This document shows positions 1 through 7,736 of a DNA stretch of 37,374 bases, piece by piece. The DNA comes from Clostridiales bacterium (GTDB lineage: Bacteria > Bacillota > Clostridia > Christensenellales > UBA1242). Every line of letters starts with the position of its first letter. Position 1 is the stretch's first letter. Position numbers and translations under genes: made by a program. The notes below the pieces were generated by a model. That model saw nothing but the letters and a program-made list of their open reading frames with translations. It had not been told where the DNA came from and ran no database searches. The stretch spans positions 1 to 37,374 of the forward strand of contig SVIS01000014.1 in the NCBI GenBank assembly GCA_015069385.1, given 5' to 3'.

Positions 1-30
1 CACGTCCCTCTCTCGGTTAGTGACTCTCGT

Positions 31-60
31 ATATTATCACACCGCTTTAACCATTGTCAA
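31..60 (-). promoter_or_regulatory. Leftward sigma-A promoter leaving the window
   Basis: On the minus strand a perfect -35 TTGACA (55–60) is followed after 16 bp by an extended -10, TG-T-GATAAT (33–38). An alternative -10, TAATAT (31–36), has an 18-bp spacer. Transcription would begin near position 25 and run off the left edge, so the gene or RNA it drives cannot be identified. The match to consensus suggests strong expression. Confidence 0.6.
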
Positions 61-114
61 TAACTTTTTTTATTTTTTTTAAACTTTTTTTATTCTTTTT
101 TATTATTTTTACAT

Positions 115-126
115 TCACCCGGGTGA
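115..126. repeat. Perfect 12-bp GC-rich palindrome
   Basis: TCACCCGGGTGA is a perfect inverted repeat inside an intergenic stretch that is otherwise almost pure A/T. It lies between the leftward promoter and the rightward promoter of the next gene. It could be an operator or a methylation or restriction site; nothing in the window distinguishes these. The rest of 1–311 is T-rich spacer with no coding potential that I can see. Confidence 0.45.
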
Positions 127-258
127 GAGGTGGGAATATACACCATTATTTCTTTTTTTCTTTACTTTTCACATTGTTTTAAATAAGTTTTTTTTGCTAT
201 TTAAATTTTTGACTAAATTTTTTTTAATGATATATTATATAGTTAAAAGAACTTTATA

Positions 259-287
259 TTGATTTTATAAACAATGTATGATATAAT
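259..287 (+). promoter_or_regulatory. Sigma-A promoter of the DUF4097-like gene
   Basis: TTGATT (259–264) and TATAAT (282–287) are separated by exactly 17 bp, with a TG dinucleotide one base before the -10 (extended -10). An AGGAGGT ribosome binding site at 302–308 precedes the ATG at 312. Confidence 0.75.
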
Positions 288-311
288 ATAGTAGAAATAA
301 TAGGAGGTCTT

Positions 312-1673
312 ATGGCAAAAAGCAAAGTTAAAAGAGGTTTTTTATTTTACCTTATAATGTTCTTGGCATTTGTATTAGGCATTTTTTGCATTTTAGCAGT
401 TGTTTTAATATTTAATCCGGGAGAAGACATTTATGGTATTAATTTAAGATATGTTTCTTATAAAAACGCAAAAGAAATATACAGGTACACAGATAATGAT
501 ATTAGAATTAGTGATACAACATACACAACTGTTGAATTTAATTCCGGTTTTACAAATTTTAATATAAAATATGATTCAAGCGAATCTAATGCTCTTGTGT
601 ATTTTAGTCCAATGGTGAATGCATTATCTCGTAGTGAAAATATTGATTTTACAGTTTCTGTTACTTTAGTTGGTGAAACTTTAAAAATTGATGTAACTGA
701 ACCAGAACTTTGGATTGGATTCGGCATGAGCGCTACCGTTACCATGGTTTGCCCAAAAAATAAAAATTTTGCAGATAAAACTTTCAATATAACAACAGAA
801 ACAGGATCAATTGCTTTTGGAGATACTACAAACAATAACCATTCTGTAAAAGAAATTTTTGCAAAAAGCAAATCAGGTGAAATTACTGTTAATAAAAATG
901 TAAGCATTACAACTGGAAATGCAACAATAGAAACAGAAAACTCTACTATTAATTATTATAATGAAAACACATCTGACCTTAATATTACGAATGTAAATGG
1001 CAGAATTAATATTACTAAAACTAATGGCAACTTACACATATTAAACACAGGAACTTTAGAAGCAAATTGCGGAACTATTGAAGGAAATATTTTACTTGAA
1101 AGCACAAAAGGTTATATAAACATTAATGAACTAGGCACTACCGAAGAAAATGGTAATTTTACCACAGTAAATAATTGCCAATTAACTAACATAACAATTA
1201 AAAAAATGTATGGTAATGCTATTGTTGACTTAACTGATGGTTTTGTTGTAATTGAAGAAATTGCTAAAAGAGCAACTATAGAAACAACAAATGGTACTGT
1301 TGAAATAAAAAAAGCAAACGATAATGTAAATATTTCAACCCAAAATGGTGCTGTAACCTTATATCAAAATAGTGAAGCAGCAATTACCTCTGTAGTTACA
1401 AAAAAAGGCAAAATTACTTCTTACTTCGCACAAATAGGAACTGTTAGTTTATCAACAGAAAATAGTGATATAGAAATTAATGTTGTTACAGGTCAACCAT
1501 TTAAATTAATTTATGAAACCAAAGATGGCATAACCGCATCTTGGTCAACAAGCACTCTTGAAAAAAATGGAACCTTGCTTGTATCTGGTGCAACAGAGAG
1601 CACAACAAATGTAATAGAAGCCCTTGCAACTAATGGCAAAATAAATGTTAAGGAAGGTTACAAGGTAGCATAA
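312..1673 (+). CDS. Membrane-anchored DUF4097-like beta-helix protein
   Basis: This 453-residue protein of unknown function has a short basic N-terminus (MAKSKVKRG), one membrane helix at about residues 11–33, and a large exported part. The exported part is a long series of short beta-strand repeats rich in Asn, Thr, Gly and Ile, such as TTNGTVEIKKAND, STQNGAVTLY and NVNGRINITK. That pattern is typical of the DUF4097/DUF4098 'putative adhesin' beta-helix family, which often sits near PspC- or regulator-type membrane genes. No catalytic motif or sortase signal is visible. The gene is monocistronic: it has its own strong promoter and ends at a perfect 14-bp hairpin shared with the convergent XRE gene. 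Family assignment rests on repeat style and topology. A cell-surface structural or envelope-stress role is inference. Confidence 0.7.
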   Translation: MAKSKVKRGFLFYLIMFLAFVLGIFCILAVVLIFNPGEDIYGINLRYVSYKNAKEIYRYTDNDIRISDTTYTTVEFNSGFTNFNIKYDSSESNALVYFSPMVNALSRSENIDFTVSVTLVGETLKIDVTEPELWIGFGMSATVTMVCPKNKNFADKTFNITTETGSIAFGDTTNNNHSVKEIFAKSKSGEITVNKNVSITTGNATIETENSTINYYNENTSDLNITNVNGRINITKTNGNLHILNTGTLEANCGTIEGNILLESTKGYININELGTTEENGNFTTVNNCQLTNITIKKMYGNAIVDLTDGFVVIEEIAKRATIETTNGTVEIKKANDNVNISTQNGAVTLYQNSEAAITSVVTKKGKITSYFAQIGTVSLSTENSDIEINVVTGQPFKLIYETKDGITASWSTSTLEKNGTLLVSGATESTTNVIEALATNGKINVKEGYKVA

Positions 1674-1713
1674 ATTTAAAAACCGAAACTAGGTCATTAT
1701 TGGTTAAAAAATA

Positions 1714-1750
1714 AAAAGAACTTTATCAAAAAATACGATAAAGTTCTTTT
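1714..1750. terminator. Bidirectional terminator, 14-bp stem
   Basis: A perfect 14-bp stem (1714–1727 with 1737–1750) encloses a 9-nt loop, with A/T runs on both sides. It separates the convergent genes ending at 1673 (+) and 1753 (−). Confidence 0.85.
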
Positions 1751-1752
1751 GT

Positions 1753-2358
1753 TTATTTTAAAACTTTTCTACACCAAGATTTCTTATTACATTTTGGACA
1801 CTTCATATATCTTGTTCTGCCAATATGCATTGCTAAATTTACTTGTTTAAAAGTAGGAATAAATTTATGTTTGCATTTTCTACATTCATAAAATCCTACA
1901 ACTTGTTCTATTCTTAAACCAACCATAGCAGTTAATAAAAAAATAAATACAGCATAAATAATTAAAATAATTCTTAACCAATTTGCCATTTGCACAAAAC
2001 TCGCAATGGCAATAAATGAAAATAAGAACATTAGCCCTAGTATTACAAGAACTATTTCTAATCTAAAAAACATTTTATTATTTTCTTCTGTTGTTTTTTG
2101 TAATTGAAGTAATATATTTTCAGCCTTATTTTCATAATTTTCGGCAGAAAATCTTTCTCCGTTTAATAATTCGTTTATGGTTATTTCAAAAATATTGCAT
2201 AGTTTTTGCAAAGTATTTGTATCTGGAATACCATTTCCATTTTCCCATTTAGAAATTGTTTTTTCACTAACAAAAAGTTTTTCAGCCAATTTGGCTTGTG
2301 TTAACTTTTTTGCCTTTCTTTCAGACATTATAAAATTACCAATTTTAGTATAATCCAT
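1753..2358 (-). CDS. XRE-family regulator with membrane helices and zinc ribbon
   Basis: The 201-residue protein starts with a Cro/C1-type helix-turn-helix at about residues 6–61; LTQAKLAEKLFVSEKTISKW is the recognition core. A short linker leads to two hydrophobic helices at roughly residues 96–120 and 123–148. A cytoplasmic tail carries two CxxC pairs (ECRKCKHKF and KCPKCNKKSWC), a likely zinc ribbon. This HTH–membrane–zinc-ribbon architecture is a recurring Firmicutes regulator type, and its signal is generally unknown. The start is supported by AAAGGAG just upstream of ATG. No adjacent target gene is obvious; the upstream region holds only a gene remnant. Confidence 0.85.
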   Translation of the reverse strand: MDYTKIGNFIMSERKAKKLTQAKLAEKLFVSEKTISKWENGNGIPDTNTLQKLCNIFEITINELLNGERFSAENYENKAENILLQLQKTTEENNKMFFRLEIVLVILGLMFLFSFIAIASFVQMANWLRIILIIYAVFIFLLTAMVGLRIEQVVGFYECRKCKHKFIPTFKQVNLAMHIGRTRYMKCPKCNKKSWCRKVLK

Positions 2359-2408
2359 ATTATCTCCTTTTTAAGAATACTAGAATAAAGCGAATGAAAT
2401 GAGTGTTC

Positions 2409-2618
2409 CTATAATTCTAAAAATTCTTTAATTTGTTTTTGAGTTCCTTTGTGGATTGTTTTTTTAGCGAGTCTTTTATATTGTTTTTGAACAGTTAAAT
2501 AACTATTGTTATCATCAATTTCTCTTAACATATGATTTACATTTTCTGGTGCATAAGTTGTTACATTTTCAAATCCTGTAATTTTATCTAAATAGGTATA
2601 ATTACTCTGTAAAAAACT
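2409..2618 (-). pseudogene. C-terminal remnant of an unidentified gene
   Basis: On the minus strand an open frame of about 69 codons ends in TAG at 2409–2411 and includes the protein-like stretch YAPENVNHMLREIDDNNSYL followed by a Lys/Gln-rich helix ending KEFLEL. Upstream in frame there is a stop (2619–2621). There is no initiation codon until an internal Met, and no ribosome binding site. The composition looks protein-coding, so I read it as the tail of a decayed or truncated gene. I do not recognise the family. The remainder of 2359–2812 shows only A/T-rich sequence plus the terminator of the next gene. Confidence 0.35.
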
Positions 2619-2743
2619 CTATAAATATTCCGATTTTAAATTCTATTACTAAATGACTTTGGAAAAATATGCATATCTTGGTACAAACAACATTGCTATG
2701 TTCCAACAAACAAGTATAAGTATATAAATAAAACAATAACAAT

Positions 2744-2776
2744 AAAAAAGAATTGGAACTTTTTATATTCCAACTC
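2744..2776 (-). terminator. Terminator of the PH-like membrane protein gene
   Basis: The arms 2750–2758 and 2768–2776 pair (GAGTTGGAA with TTCCAATTC on the minus strand, one G·U). A six-U run follows on the minus strand. Confidence 0.75.
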
Positions 2777-2812
2777 TTTACTTATTATACTAATTTCTTA
2801 TATTTACATATT

Positions 2813-3322
2813 TTACTTTTGTTCCAAGTTATTAAAATTTACCTTTTTTGCTATGTGTGTATACCAAACTGTTTGATTTGGCAAATATTCTACTTTAATA
2901 GACTTATCTTTTGAACATAAATAAAAGGCTGTGGGGTCAGTTTTATCTTTTTCAAAACGAGATATTTCTTCAAAACTAATTTTAGTAACATTTTTATAGG
3001 AGCCAGCATGATAGCAATAAATTGCTTTATCTGTGAGCACATAACCAATATCGGCAACCCTTACTAATTCCTTTGAAATAGCATTATATACGCCAAGAAT
3101 ACCAAGTACATCAAATCCTAAAATTGGAATAGCTACAAACCAATATTTAAAAGCAATATCTTGCATAAATAGTAAATATACAAAAAAAGCATTCATAAGC
3201 AACCACATAATTATTAACATTAGGTGTGATTTTAATTTACTTTTAACACATATTTTTGTGTCTATTTTAGATGAGATAATTATTTGCTCATTTTCTGACA
3301 TATGTTTTTTTATTATATCCAT
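2813..3322 (-). CDS. Membrane protein with a bacterial PH-like domain
   Basis: I chose the ATG at 3322 (169 residues, MDIIKKHMSENEQ...) because AGGGGGT lies six bases upstream; an earlier in-frame codon six residues upstream lacks such a site. The N-terminal 30 residues are cytoplasmic. Two membrane helices follow at about residues 33–53 and 60–85, then a C-terminal beta-rich segment with the order YVLTDKAIYCYHAG–ISFEEISRFEKDK–FYLCSKDKSIKVEYL. That layout matches small two-helix proteins with a bacterial pleckstrin-homology-like (YdbS/DUF304-type) domain. The function of such proteins is mostly unknown. The gene stands alone with its own terminator. Confidence 0.6.
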   Translation of the reverse strand: MDIIKKHMSENEQIIISSKIDTKICVKSKLKSHLMLIIMWLLMNAFFVYLLFMQDIAFKYWFVAIPILGFDVLGILGVYNAISKELVRVADIGYVLTDKAIYCYHAGSYKNVTKISFEEISRFEKDKTDPTAFYLCSKDKSIKVEYLPNQTVWYTHIAKKVNFNNLEQK

Positions 3323-3486
3323 TTTGTACCCCCTAAACAAGTAGATTGTATCACCAATTTAGGTTAAAGTATACTTTTTATTACATTTTTCTACATAAAA
3401 TTACAAAATCTATAACACAAAATAAAATAATATATTATAGTATTATGTTTTAGTACGAGCAAAAACCTCAATATTTCTTAATGCAT

Positions 3487-3522
3487 AAAAAATTCCTTAG
3501 CACATTATATAAGGAATTTTTT
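3487..3522 (-). terminator. Terminator of the LRR surface protein gene
   Basis: A perfect 13-bp stem (3487–3499 with 3510–3522) carries A/T runs at both ends and lies immediately after the stop codon of the minus-strand gene at 3532. Confidence 0.85.
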
Positions 3523-3531
3523 ATTTGCTTA

Positions 3532-5427
3532 TTAATAAGTTTCAGTATATTTTAAATATTCAATATCATTTACAGTATAAACTGTATCGTCTACTTTCGT
3601 AAATTTGTATCCGCTAACGTCTACATCTTTTTGGATGTATACGTCTGTGGTGTTTTTAAATATATAGTTACTTGAATAATTGCTTACTGCAGTTGCAAAT
3701 GCAATAGAGCCATCTATGTAAACTGTAGCTAACTTACTGCAGTTATAGAAGGCAGAAGATCCTATGCTTGTTAAACTATTAATCAATGTAATACTACTTA
3801 ATGAAGAGCAACCATAAAATGCTTGTGAGTCTATCGTTACCAAATTATCTGGAAGTATTATCGCAGATAAATTTGAACAGCTGTGAAAAGCAGAACTTGC
3901 TATAATTTTTGTATTAGCATTAATGGTATATGTTGATGAATATTTATTAGTCACGCTATATAATATCAAATCATTATTGTTTGCATATCTCAAATAATTT
4001 ATACCAGAGTCAGTATAAAACAATTCTGAATTTATATTATCAAATGCAGAACTTCCAACACTAATAACACTGCTTGGAATACTTAAGTTAGTAAGTGCAG
4101 TACATCCTGAAAACGCAGAATAGCCTATACTTTTTACACCTTCACAAATTGTTACACTTTTAAGTGCAGTACATCCTGAAAATACACTCGTTTCAATTTT
4201 GTTAACACTGCCTGGAATTGTTATCTCAGATAAATTTGAACACCCGCTAAAAGCAGAAGGGGCTATGAATTTTGTAATCGGAGATATATTGTATGTTGAT
4301 TTTGTTAAATCAGATGCACCAAATAATATAAGATATTGATTGTTTGCATTGCCTAAATATTTTAAATCATCTTTTATGTTATAATCTAATGGACAATTGG
4401 CAAATAAGTTGTTAAAACTTATATTAGTAAGATTATTAGAAAATGAAATGTTTGCCAAAGAAGTAGAATTTTCAAACGCATTAGTTCCAATAGTAGTTAC
4501 ACTATCAGGCAAAGAAATAGATGTAATTCCTGATGTAGTATAAAAAGCATAAGGGCTAATTGAAGTTATGGTATTTGGCATATTAATAGCAGTAATTGTG
4601 CTTGTACTAGCGAAACCAGAAGATGAAGAATTTATAGTAGTCACAGGTAACCCATTAATAAATGGTTCAATTGTAATTTCACCTGTAGGAGTACCATTTT
4701 TTCCAACAATATATGAATCTTTTGCAGTATTAAGTGTGTACTTTATTTTTTGTGTATCATCGTTAACTGTTGCCTGTAATGCTGATGCATCATACTTGAA
4801 TAAGTTTGCTGTAATTTGCAAATTGTTTGCTAACGATTCAATATCTTGTTCCGGATTAACAACTCTAAGTGTAATAGTAAATGTAACAGATTCATCATCA
4901 GTTGGCGTAACTGTTGATGCATTCAAAATTACAGCACCTGAGTGGGCTGTTTTTGTTTCTGCAGCGGTTGTTCCCTTATTATACTCTCTAACATAAGTAA
5001 CATTGTCCGCTTCTATTACGGTCACAGTTGCAGCAATTTGATATACTGATTTATTGGTTATAGTCATAGTCAAAACAATGTTCGGAATTGTTTCTGCGGC
5101 TAGGTCAGTAAAGTTGAGTTCTTCTAAATCTACTGTTGAGATCGTACCTGTTCCACCATTGCCTGCTACTTTGCCTGTGGTTTGAGTTCCATCTGTGGCA
5201 GAATCCATATCTACAGCGACGGCAGTTGTTTGATATATAGTACCATCACCTAGTGAATAGCCCATTTTGGTCATCGACACTTCTACTTCACAATCATGTG
5301 CTTTAAAACCTATTGTACCTGTTGCGGTTAGGCTTGCTTGTTTTGCTGCGTACACGCCTATAGCTAAAGCACATACACATAGACAGATTGTCAGCAAGTT
5401 TAGCCATAGTCCAAATTTCTTTTTCAT
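3532..5427 (-). CDS. BspA-type leucine-rich-repeat surface protein with VYAA module
   Basis: A 631-residue exported protein. Residues 1–28 form a signal or anchor segment (WLNLLTICLCVCALAIGVYA). About residues 29–225 are a beta-rich module beginning KQASLTATGTIGF that is shared with the proteins at 12038 and 35996. Residues 235 to about 600 are LRR_5 (BspA-type) repeats with the pattern 'L..I.IP.SV..IG..AF..C..L', for example ITIPGSVNKIETSVFSGCTA. BspA-type repeats in other bacteria mediate adhesion to host or other cells. There is no LPXTG motif, so attachment must use the N-terminal segment or protein–protein contacts. AAGGAG supports the start. Its promoter, unlike those of the two paralogues, has no poly-G tract, and a divergent XRE gene lies upstream. 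Confidence 0.85.
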   Translation of the reverse strand: MKKKFGLWLNLLTICLCVCALAIGVYAAKQASLTATGTIGFKAHDCEVEVSMTKMGYSLGDGTIYQTTAVAVDMDSATDGTQTTGKVAGNGGTGTISTVDLEELNFTDLAAETIPNIVLTMTITNKSVYQIAATVTVIEADNVTYVREYNKGTTAAETKTAHSGAVILNASTVTPTDDESVTFTITLRVVNPEQDIESLANNLQITANLFKYDASALQATVNDDTQKIKYTLNTAKDSYIVGKNGTPTGEITIEPFINGLPVTTINSSSSGFASTSTITAINMPNTITSISPYAFYTTSGITSISLPDSVTTIGTNAFENSTSLANISFSNNLTNISFNNLFANCPLDYNIKDDLKYLGNANNQYLILFGASDLTKSTYNISPITKFIAPSAFSGCSNLSEITIPGSVNKIETSVFSGCTALKSVTICEGVKSIGYSAFSGCTALTNLSIPSSVISVGSSAFDNINSELFYTDSGINYLRYANNNDLILYSVTNKYSSTYTINANTKIIASSAFHSCSNLSAIILPDNLVTIDSQAFYGCSSLSSITLINSLTSIGSSAFYNCSKLATVYIDGSIAFATAVSNYSSNYIFKNTTDVYIQKDVDVSGYKFTKVDDTVYTVNDIEYLKYTETY

Positions 5428-5490
5428 AATTTACTCCTTAATTATTTAGTGAATAATGAGTGAACAATAAACTAACAGCAATTTTGTAAT

Positions 5491-5516
5491 ATTAACACCA
5501 TTTAATTTATTCCCAT
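5491..5516 (-). promoter_or_regulatory. Candidate operator copy 2 (leader side)
   Basis: Minus strand reads ATGGGAATAAATTAAA followed by TGGTGTTAAT. It matches copy 1 at 5568–5599 apart from a short gap. It lies about 12–37 bases into the predicted leader of the LRR gene. Confidence 0.4.
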
Positions 5517-5534
5517 ATGTATTATTCATTTATA

Positions 5535-5563
5535 ATTTTAGATAAATTATTCCATACTGTCAA
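5535..5563 (-). promoter_or_regulatory. Sigma-A promoter of the LRR surface gene
   Basis: On the minus strand TTGACA (5558–5563) and TAAAAT (5535–5540) are separated by exactly 17 bp. The predicted leader is about 100 nt. Similar sequence repeats flank it on both sides. Confidence 0.7.
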
Positions 5564-5567
5564 CTAA

Positions 5568-5599
5568 ATTTACACCAATTTTGTTTAAATTAATCCCAT
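5568..5599 (-). promoter_or_regulatory. Candidate operator copy 1 (upstream side)
   Basis: Minus strand reads ATGGGATTAATTTAAAC, then AAAATTGGTGTAAAT. It shares the ATGGGA-TAA-TTAAA and TGGTGT-AAT blocks with copy 2. It lies between the -35 of the LRR promoter and the start codon of the divergent XRE gene. Confidence 0.4.
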
Positions 5600-5611
5600 A
5601 AGTGGTAAACT

Positions 5612-5941
5612 ATGCTTATGTTAAGACTAAAAGAACTAAGGAAAGAAAAAAACAAAACTCAACAAGACATCGCAAAACTTACCGGTTACAAGCAAACATT
5701 GATTTCTAAATGGGAGCACGGTGACCGAGAACCAGACACCGAAACATTAATCAAATTAGCCAATTATTTTAATGTTTCTGTTGATTATTTAATTGGCAAT
5801 GACAACTATACAAATTTTTCGTTAAACAACAATTATTCATATCAGCAATTATGTTGTATTAATATGATTAAAGAATTATCTCAAAAATATCTAGACAAAG
5901 CCGAAGTATATTTAACTGCATTATGTGACTTAGACGTTTAA
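5612..5941 (+). CDS. Small XRE-family regulator divergent from the LRR gene
   Basis: A 109-residue protein whose first 62 residues form a Cro/C1-type helix-turn-helix (KTQQDIAKLTGYKQTLISKW, then EPDTETLIKLANYFNVSVDYLIGN). A short C-terminal helix rich in Tyr, Leu and Cys may dimerise. Start choice is uncertain: ATG at 5612 has only a weak AGTGG six bases upstream, and a second ATG lies two codons later. The gene is transcribed away from the LRR surface gene across a 184-bp region holding two similar direct repeats, so it is a good candidate for repressing that promoter and its own. It has its own terminator. Function beyond DNA binding is inference. Confidence 0.8.
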   Translation: MLMLRLKELRKEKNKTQQDIAKLTGYKQTLISKWEHGDREPDTETLIKLANYFNVSVDYLIGNDNYTNFSLNNNYSYQQLCCINMIKELSQKYLDKAEVYLTALCDLDV

Positions 5942-5979
5942 AATATTCAAAAGAGTCATTATCTTTTGGATATTTTTTT
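5941..5979 (+). terminator. Terminator of the small XRE gene
   Basis: A 14-bp stem (5941–5954 with 5962–5975, one G·U pair) overlaps the XRE stop codon and is followed by a U run on the plus strand. Confidence 0.8.
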
Positions 5980-6040
5980 AAAATATGATATCTATTCGTA
6001 CCAAATGCAGCACTTTGAAGCAAATGGAATATATAATTAC

Positions 6041-6077
6041 AAAAAAAGCAAGAACATATAAAAATGTCCTTGTTTTT
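6041..6077. terminator. Probable terminator for the convergent lipoprotein gene
   Basis: An imperfect hairpin (GCAAG-A-ACAT with ATGT-C-CTTG) is flanked by A and T runs on both sides. It lies 93 bp beyond the stop of the minus-strand lipoprotein gene and could act in both directions. Confidence 0.55.
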
Positions 6078-6169
6078 TTACTTTAGTAATAAACAATTCA
6101 AAAATATTCTTTTAACAAATATTTGCTAATTACATTATTATTTTCTACTTAATTTTAAAGTTTTTTTAT

Positions 6170-7537
6170 CTATTCTTCTTCAACAATATCTTCTTCTAAT
6201 AATTCGGAAATGCACTCAACATTAACTAGATTATTGTTTGCTGCCTCAACATCTGCCCTGTGCAAATAATAAGAGCCTGAAGTAGAGCCATCTACAGATG
6301 CATAGAAGTAAACATAACGACCATCAAAATCTACAGCATCGGCATTAGCAACTTTATCTGAAACTTGTTGAGTGTTTTTTGTTAAAACTGAAACTCTAAA
6401 TATGCCGGCTTCTGTTGTATAATATACATAAGTTCCGCTTACAAACGCAATTTCTGAAGTTTCGGTTGTAAGTTTTACTGCTGTAGTATCTACAGTTGAA
6501 GATAAGTCTTGCATAAATATATTATTATTATATTCAAAAACAAAAACATTTACATCATATTCTTGATTTGATACTACAAGTAAATCTGAGCCATTTTCAA
6601 AGCCATCTATAGTGTATTTATGCCTAATTTCTGAAGCATAACCATTAGAAAAATCGTTAGAGTAAAGTGCATCATCTTGATTTGGAAGCCCTTTACGAAG
6701 ATAGAACAAACGATTATTATCGTAAGAAATTAATGTTATTGTTTCGCCATTTTTTGAGTAACCTGAAACATCACTAATTTCCCCTGTTGAAACATTTAAA
6801 ACTTTTACAATATTTCCAGTAAAGTTATCATCTTCTTCACGAGCAATTGTGTAATACACATTAGTTAATTCTTCCCCTTGATTATTTGGAAAAATTGTAC
6901 TAGTAACTTTTTCTGCCAAGGTTGTTAAAGAATTTGCATTTTCATAACATTTTAATTGCATTATTTTTGAATCATCAAAAACCAAAATAGATTTTTGTTC
7001 ACCACCAACCAAATAGAATTTTGCATTTGATGTTTCTGTAGTATAAATTTCTTTTAAACCAGAACCATCTAATTTAATTTTGAAAAGTGATGAAAGTTCA
7101 AATTCATAAGTATTATAATCTTCAGCCTCTTTGGAGTCATTTTTATGAATATTAGGTGAAGTAAAATATAAATATTCTCCAACAACAAAAATATTAGAAG
7201 TTTCATAACCAGCAATTTTATTTACCAAATTTGCATATTCAACTTTACCTTCTTCATTTTCAACCAAAGTTTTTTGGTCATTAGAGTTTACACCAACACG
7301 TTTCAATGAATGTTGAGCAACTTTATCGCCATCATTATCAGATGCTTCAGTTAAATTTGAGTAACTTTTGTAAGCATTTGAAAAATATAAAGTATTTCCA
7401 ACACTAACAACAAACCCACCGTTAGAAGTTACTTGCAAATAGTTTTCTGGCATGCCAATATTTGCGCCTGAACAACCGGTTAAAATAAAACAAAACGATA
7501 TTATAAATAAAAATATACAAGCAGATAATTTTTTCAT
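6170..7537 (-). CDS. Lipoprotein with beta-propeller-like repeats (DUF5050-like)
   Basis: A 455-residue protein with a clear lipoprotein signal: a hydrophobic stretch ending ILTGC puts the lipidated Cys at residue 22. The mature part has repeats of the form 'G.YLYF' or '..VYYTT' (GEYLYFTS, GTYVYYTTEAG, GRYVYFYAS), typical of the DUF5050 / LRP1-like six-bladed propeller domains in Firmicutes. These probably serve as extracytoplasmic binding or sensing modules; no enzymatic motif is seen. AAGGAAG precedes the ATG. The gene is monocistronic with its own promoter. The C-terminus is acidic (ELLEEDIVEEE). The domain name is a pattern judgement. Confidence 0.7.
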   Translation of the reverse strand: MKKLSACIFLFIISFCFILTGCSGANIGMPENYLQVTSNGGFVVSVGNTLYFSNAYKSYSNLTEASDNDGDKVAQHSLKRVGVNSNDQKTLVENEEGKVEYANLVNKIAGYETSNIFVVGEYLYFTSPNIHKNDSKEAEDYNTYEFELSSLFKIKLDGSGLKEIYTTETSNAKFYLVGGEQKSILVFDDSKIMQLKCYENANSLTTLAEKVTSTIFPNNQGEELTNVYYTIAREEDDNFTGNIVKVLNVSTGEISDVSGYSKNGETITLISYDNNRLFYLRKGLPNQDDALYSNDFSNGYASEIRHKYTIDGFENGSDLLVVSNQEYDVNVFVFEYNNNIFMQDLSSTVDTTAVKLTTETSEIAFVSGTYVYYTTEAGIFRVSVLTKNTQQVSDKVANADAVDFDGRYVYFYASVDGSTSGSYYLHRADVEAANNNLVNVECISELLEEDIVEEE

Positions 7538-7631
7538 ATTACTTCCTTAAAAATTATTGGTAAACACTAAGTTAAAATTAACAAATTTACCTTTTGGCTA
7601 AAAATAAGCCCAATTTTGATATTACCGAGTG

Positions 7632-7661
7632 AGTATATCATAGATAAAATTTACTTGTCAA
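7632..7661 (-). promoter_or_regulatory. Sigma-A promoter of the propeller lipoprotein gene
   Basis: TTGACA (7656–7661) and an extended -10 TG-A-TATACT (7632–7637) are separated by 18 bp on the minus strand. The predicted leader is about 88 nt, with no recognised riboswitch. Confidence 0.65.
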
Positions 7662-7708
7662 ATTTTTGACTAATTTATATTTAATTATACCCTTTTTAAA
7701 AACCAACA

Positions 7709-7734
7709 AAAAAGCAAGCCTATGCTTGCTTTTT
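7709..7734 (-). terminator. Terminator of the two-gene exported-protein operon
   Basis: A perfect 11-bp stem (7709–7719 with 7724–7734) has a 4-nt loop and A/T-rich ends, directly after the stop of the gene at 7737. Confidence 0.85.
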
Positions 7735-7736
7735 AA

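Noticed and set aside
458..907. Minus-strand open frame of 149 codons inside the DUF4097-like gene.
   Set aside because: It lies wholly inside a well-supported gene and has neither a ribosome site nor recognisable domains.
3700..4560. Repeated short DNA blocks suggesting a tandem or CRISPR-like array.
   Set aside because: The repeats are in frame and encode BspA-type leucine-rich repeats; spacing and sequence vary as expected for protein repeats, and no cas gene is present.
5606..5614. Identical AAACTATG at the XRE start and at the murB start as a shared regulatory element.
   Set aside because: The match is short and A/T-rich, upstream sequences differ, and chance similarity is the simpler explanation.
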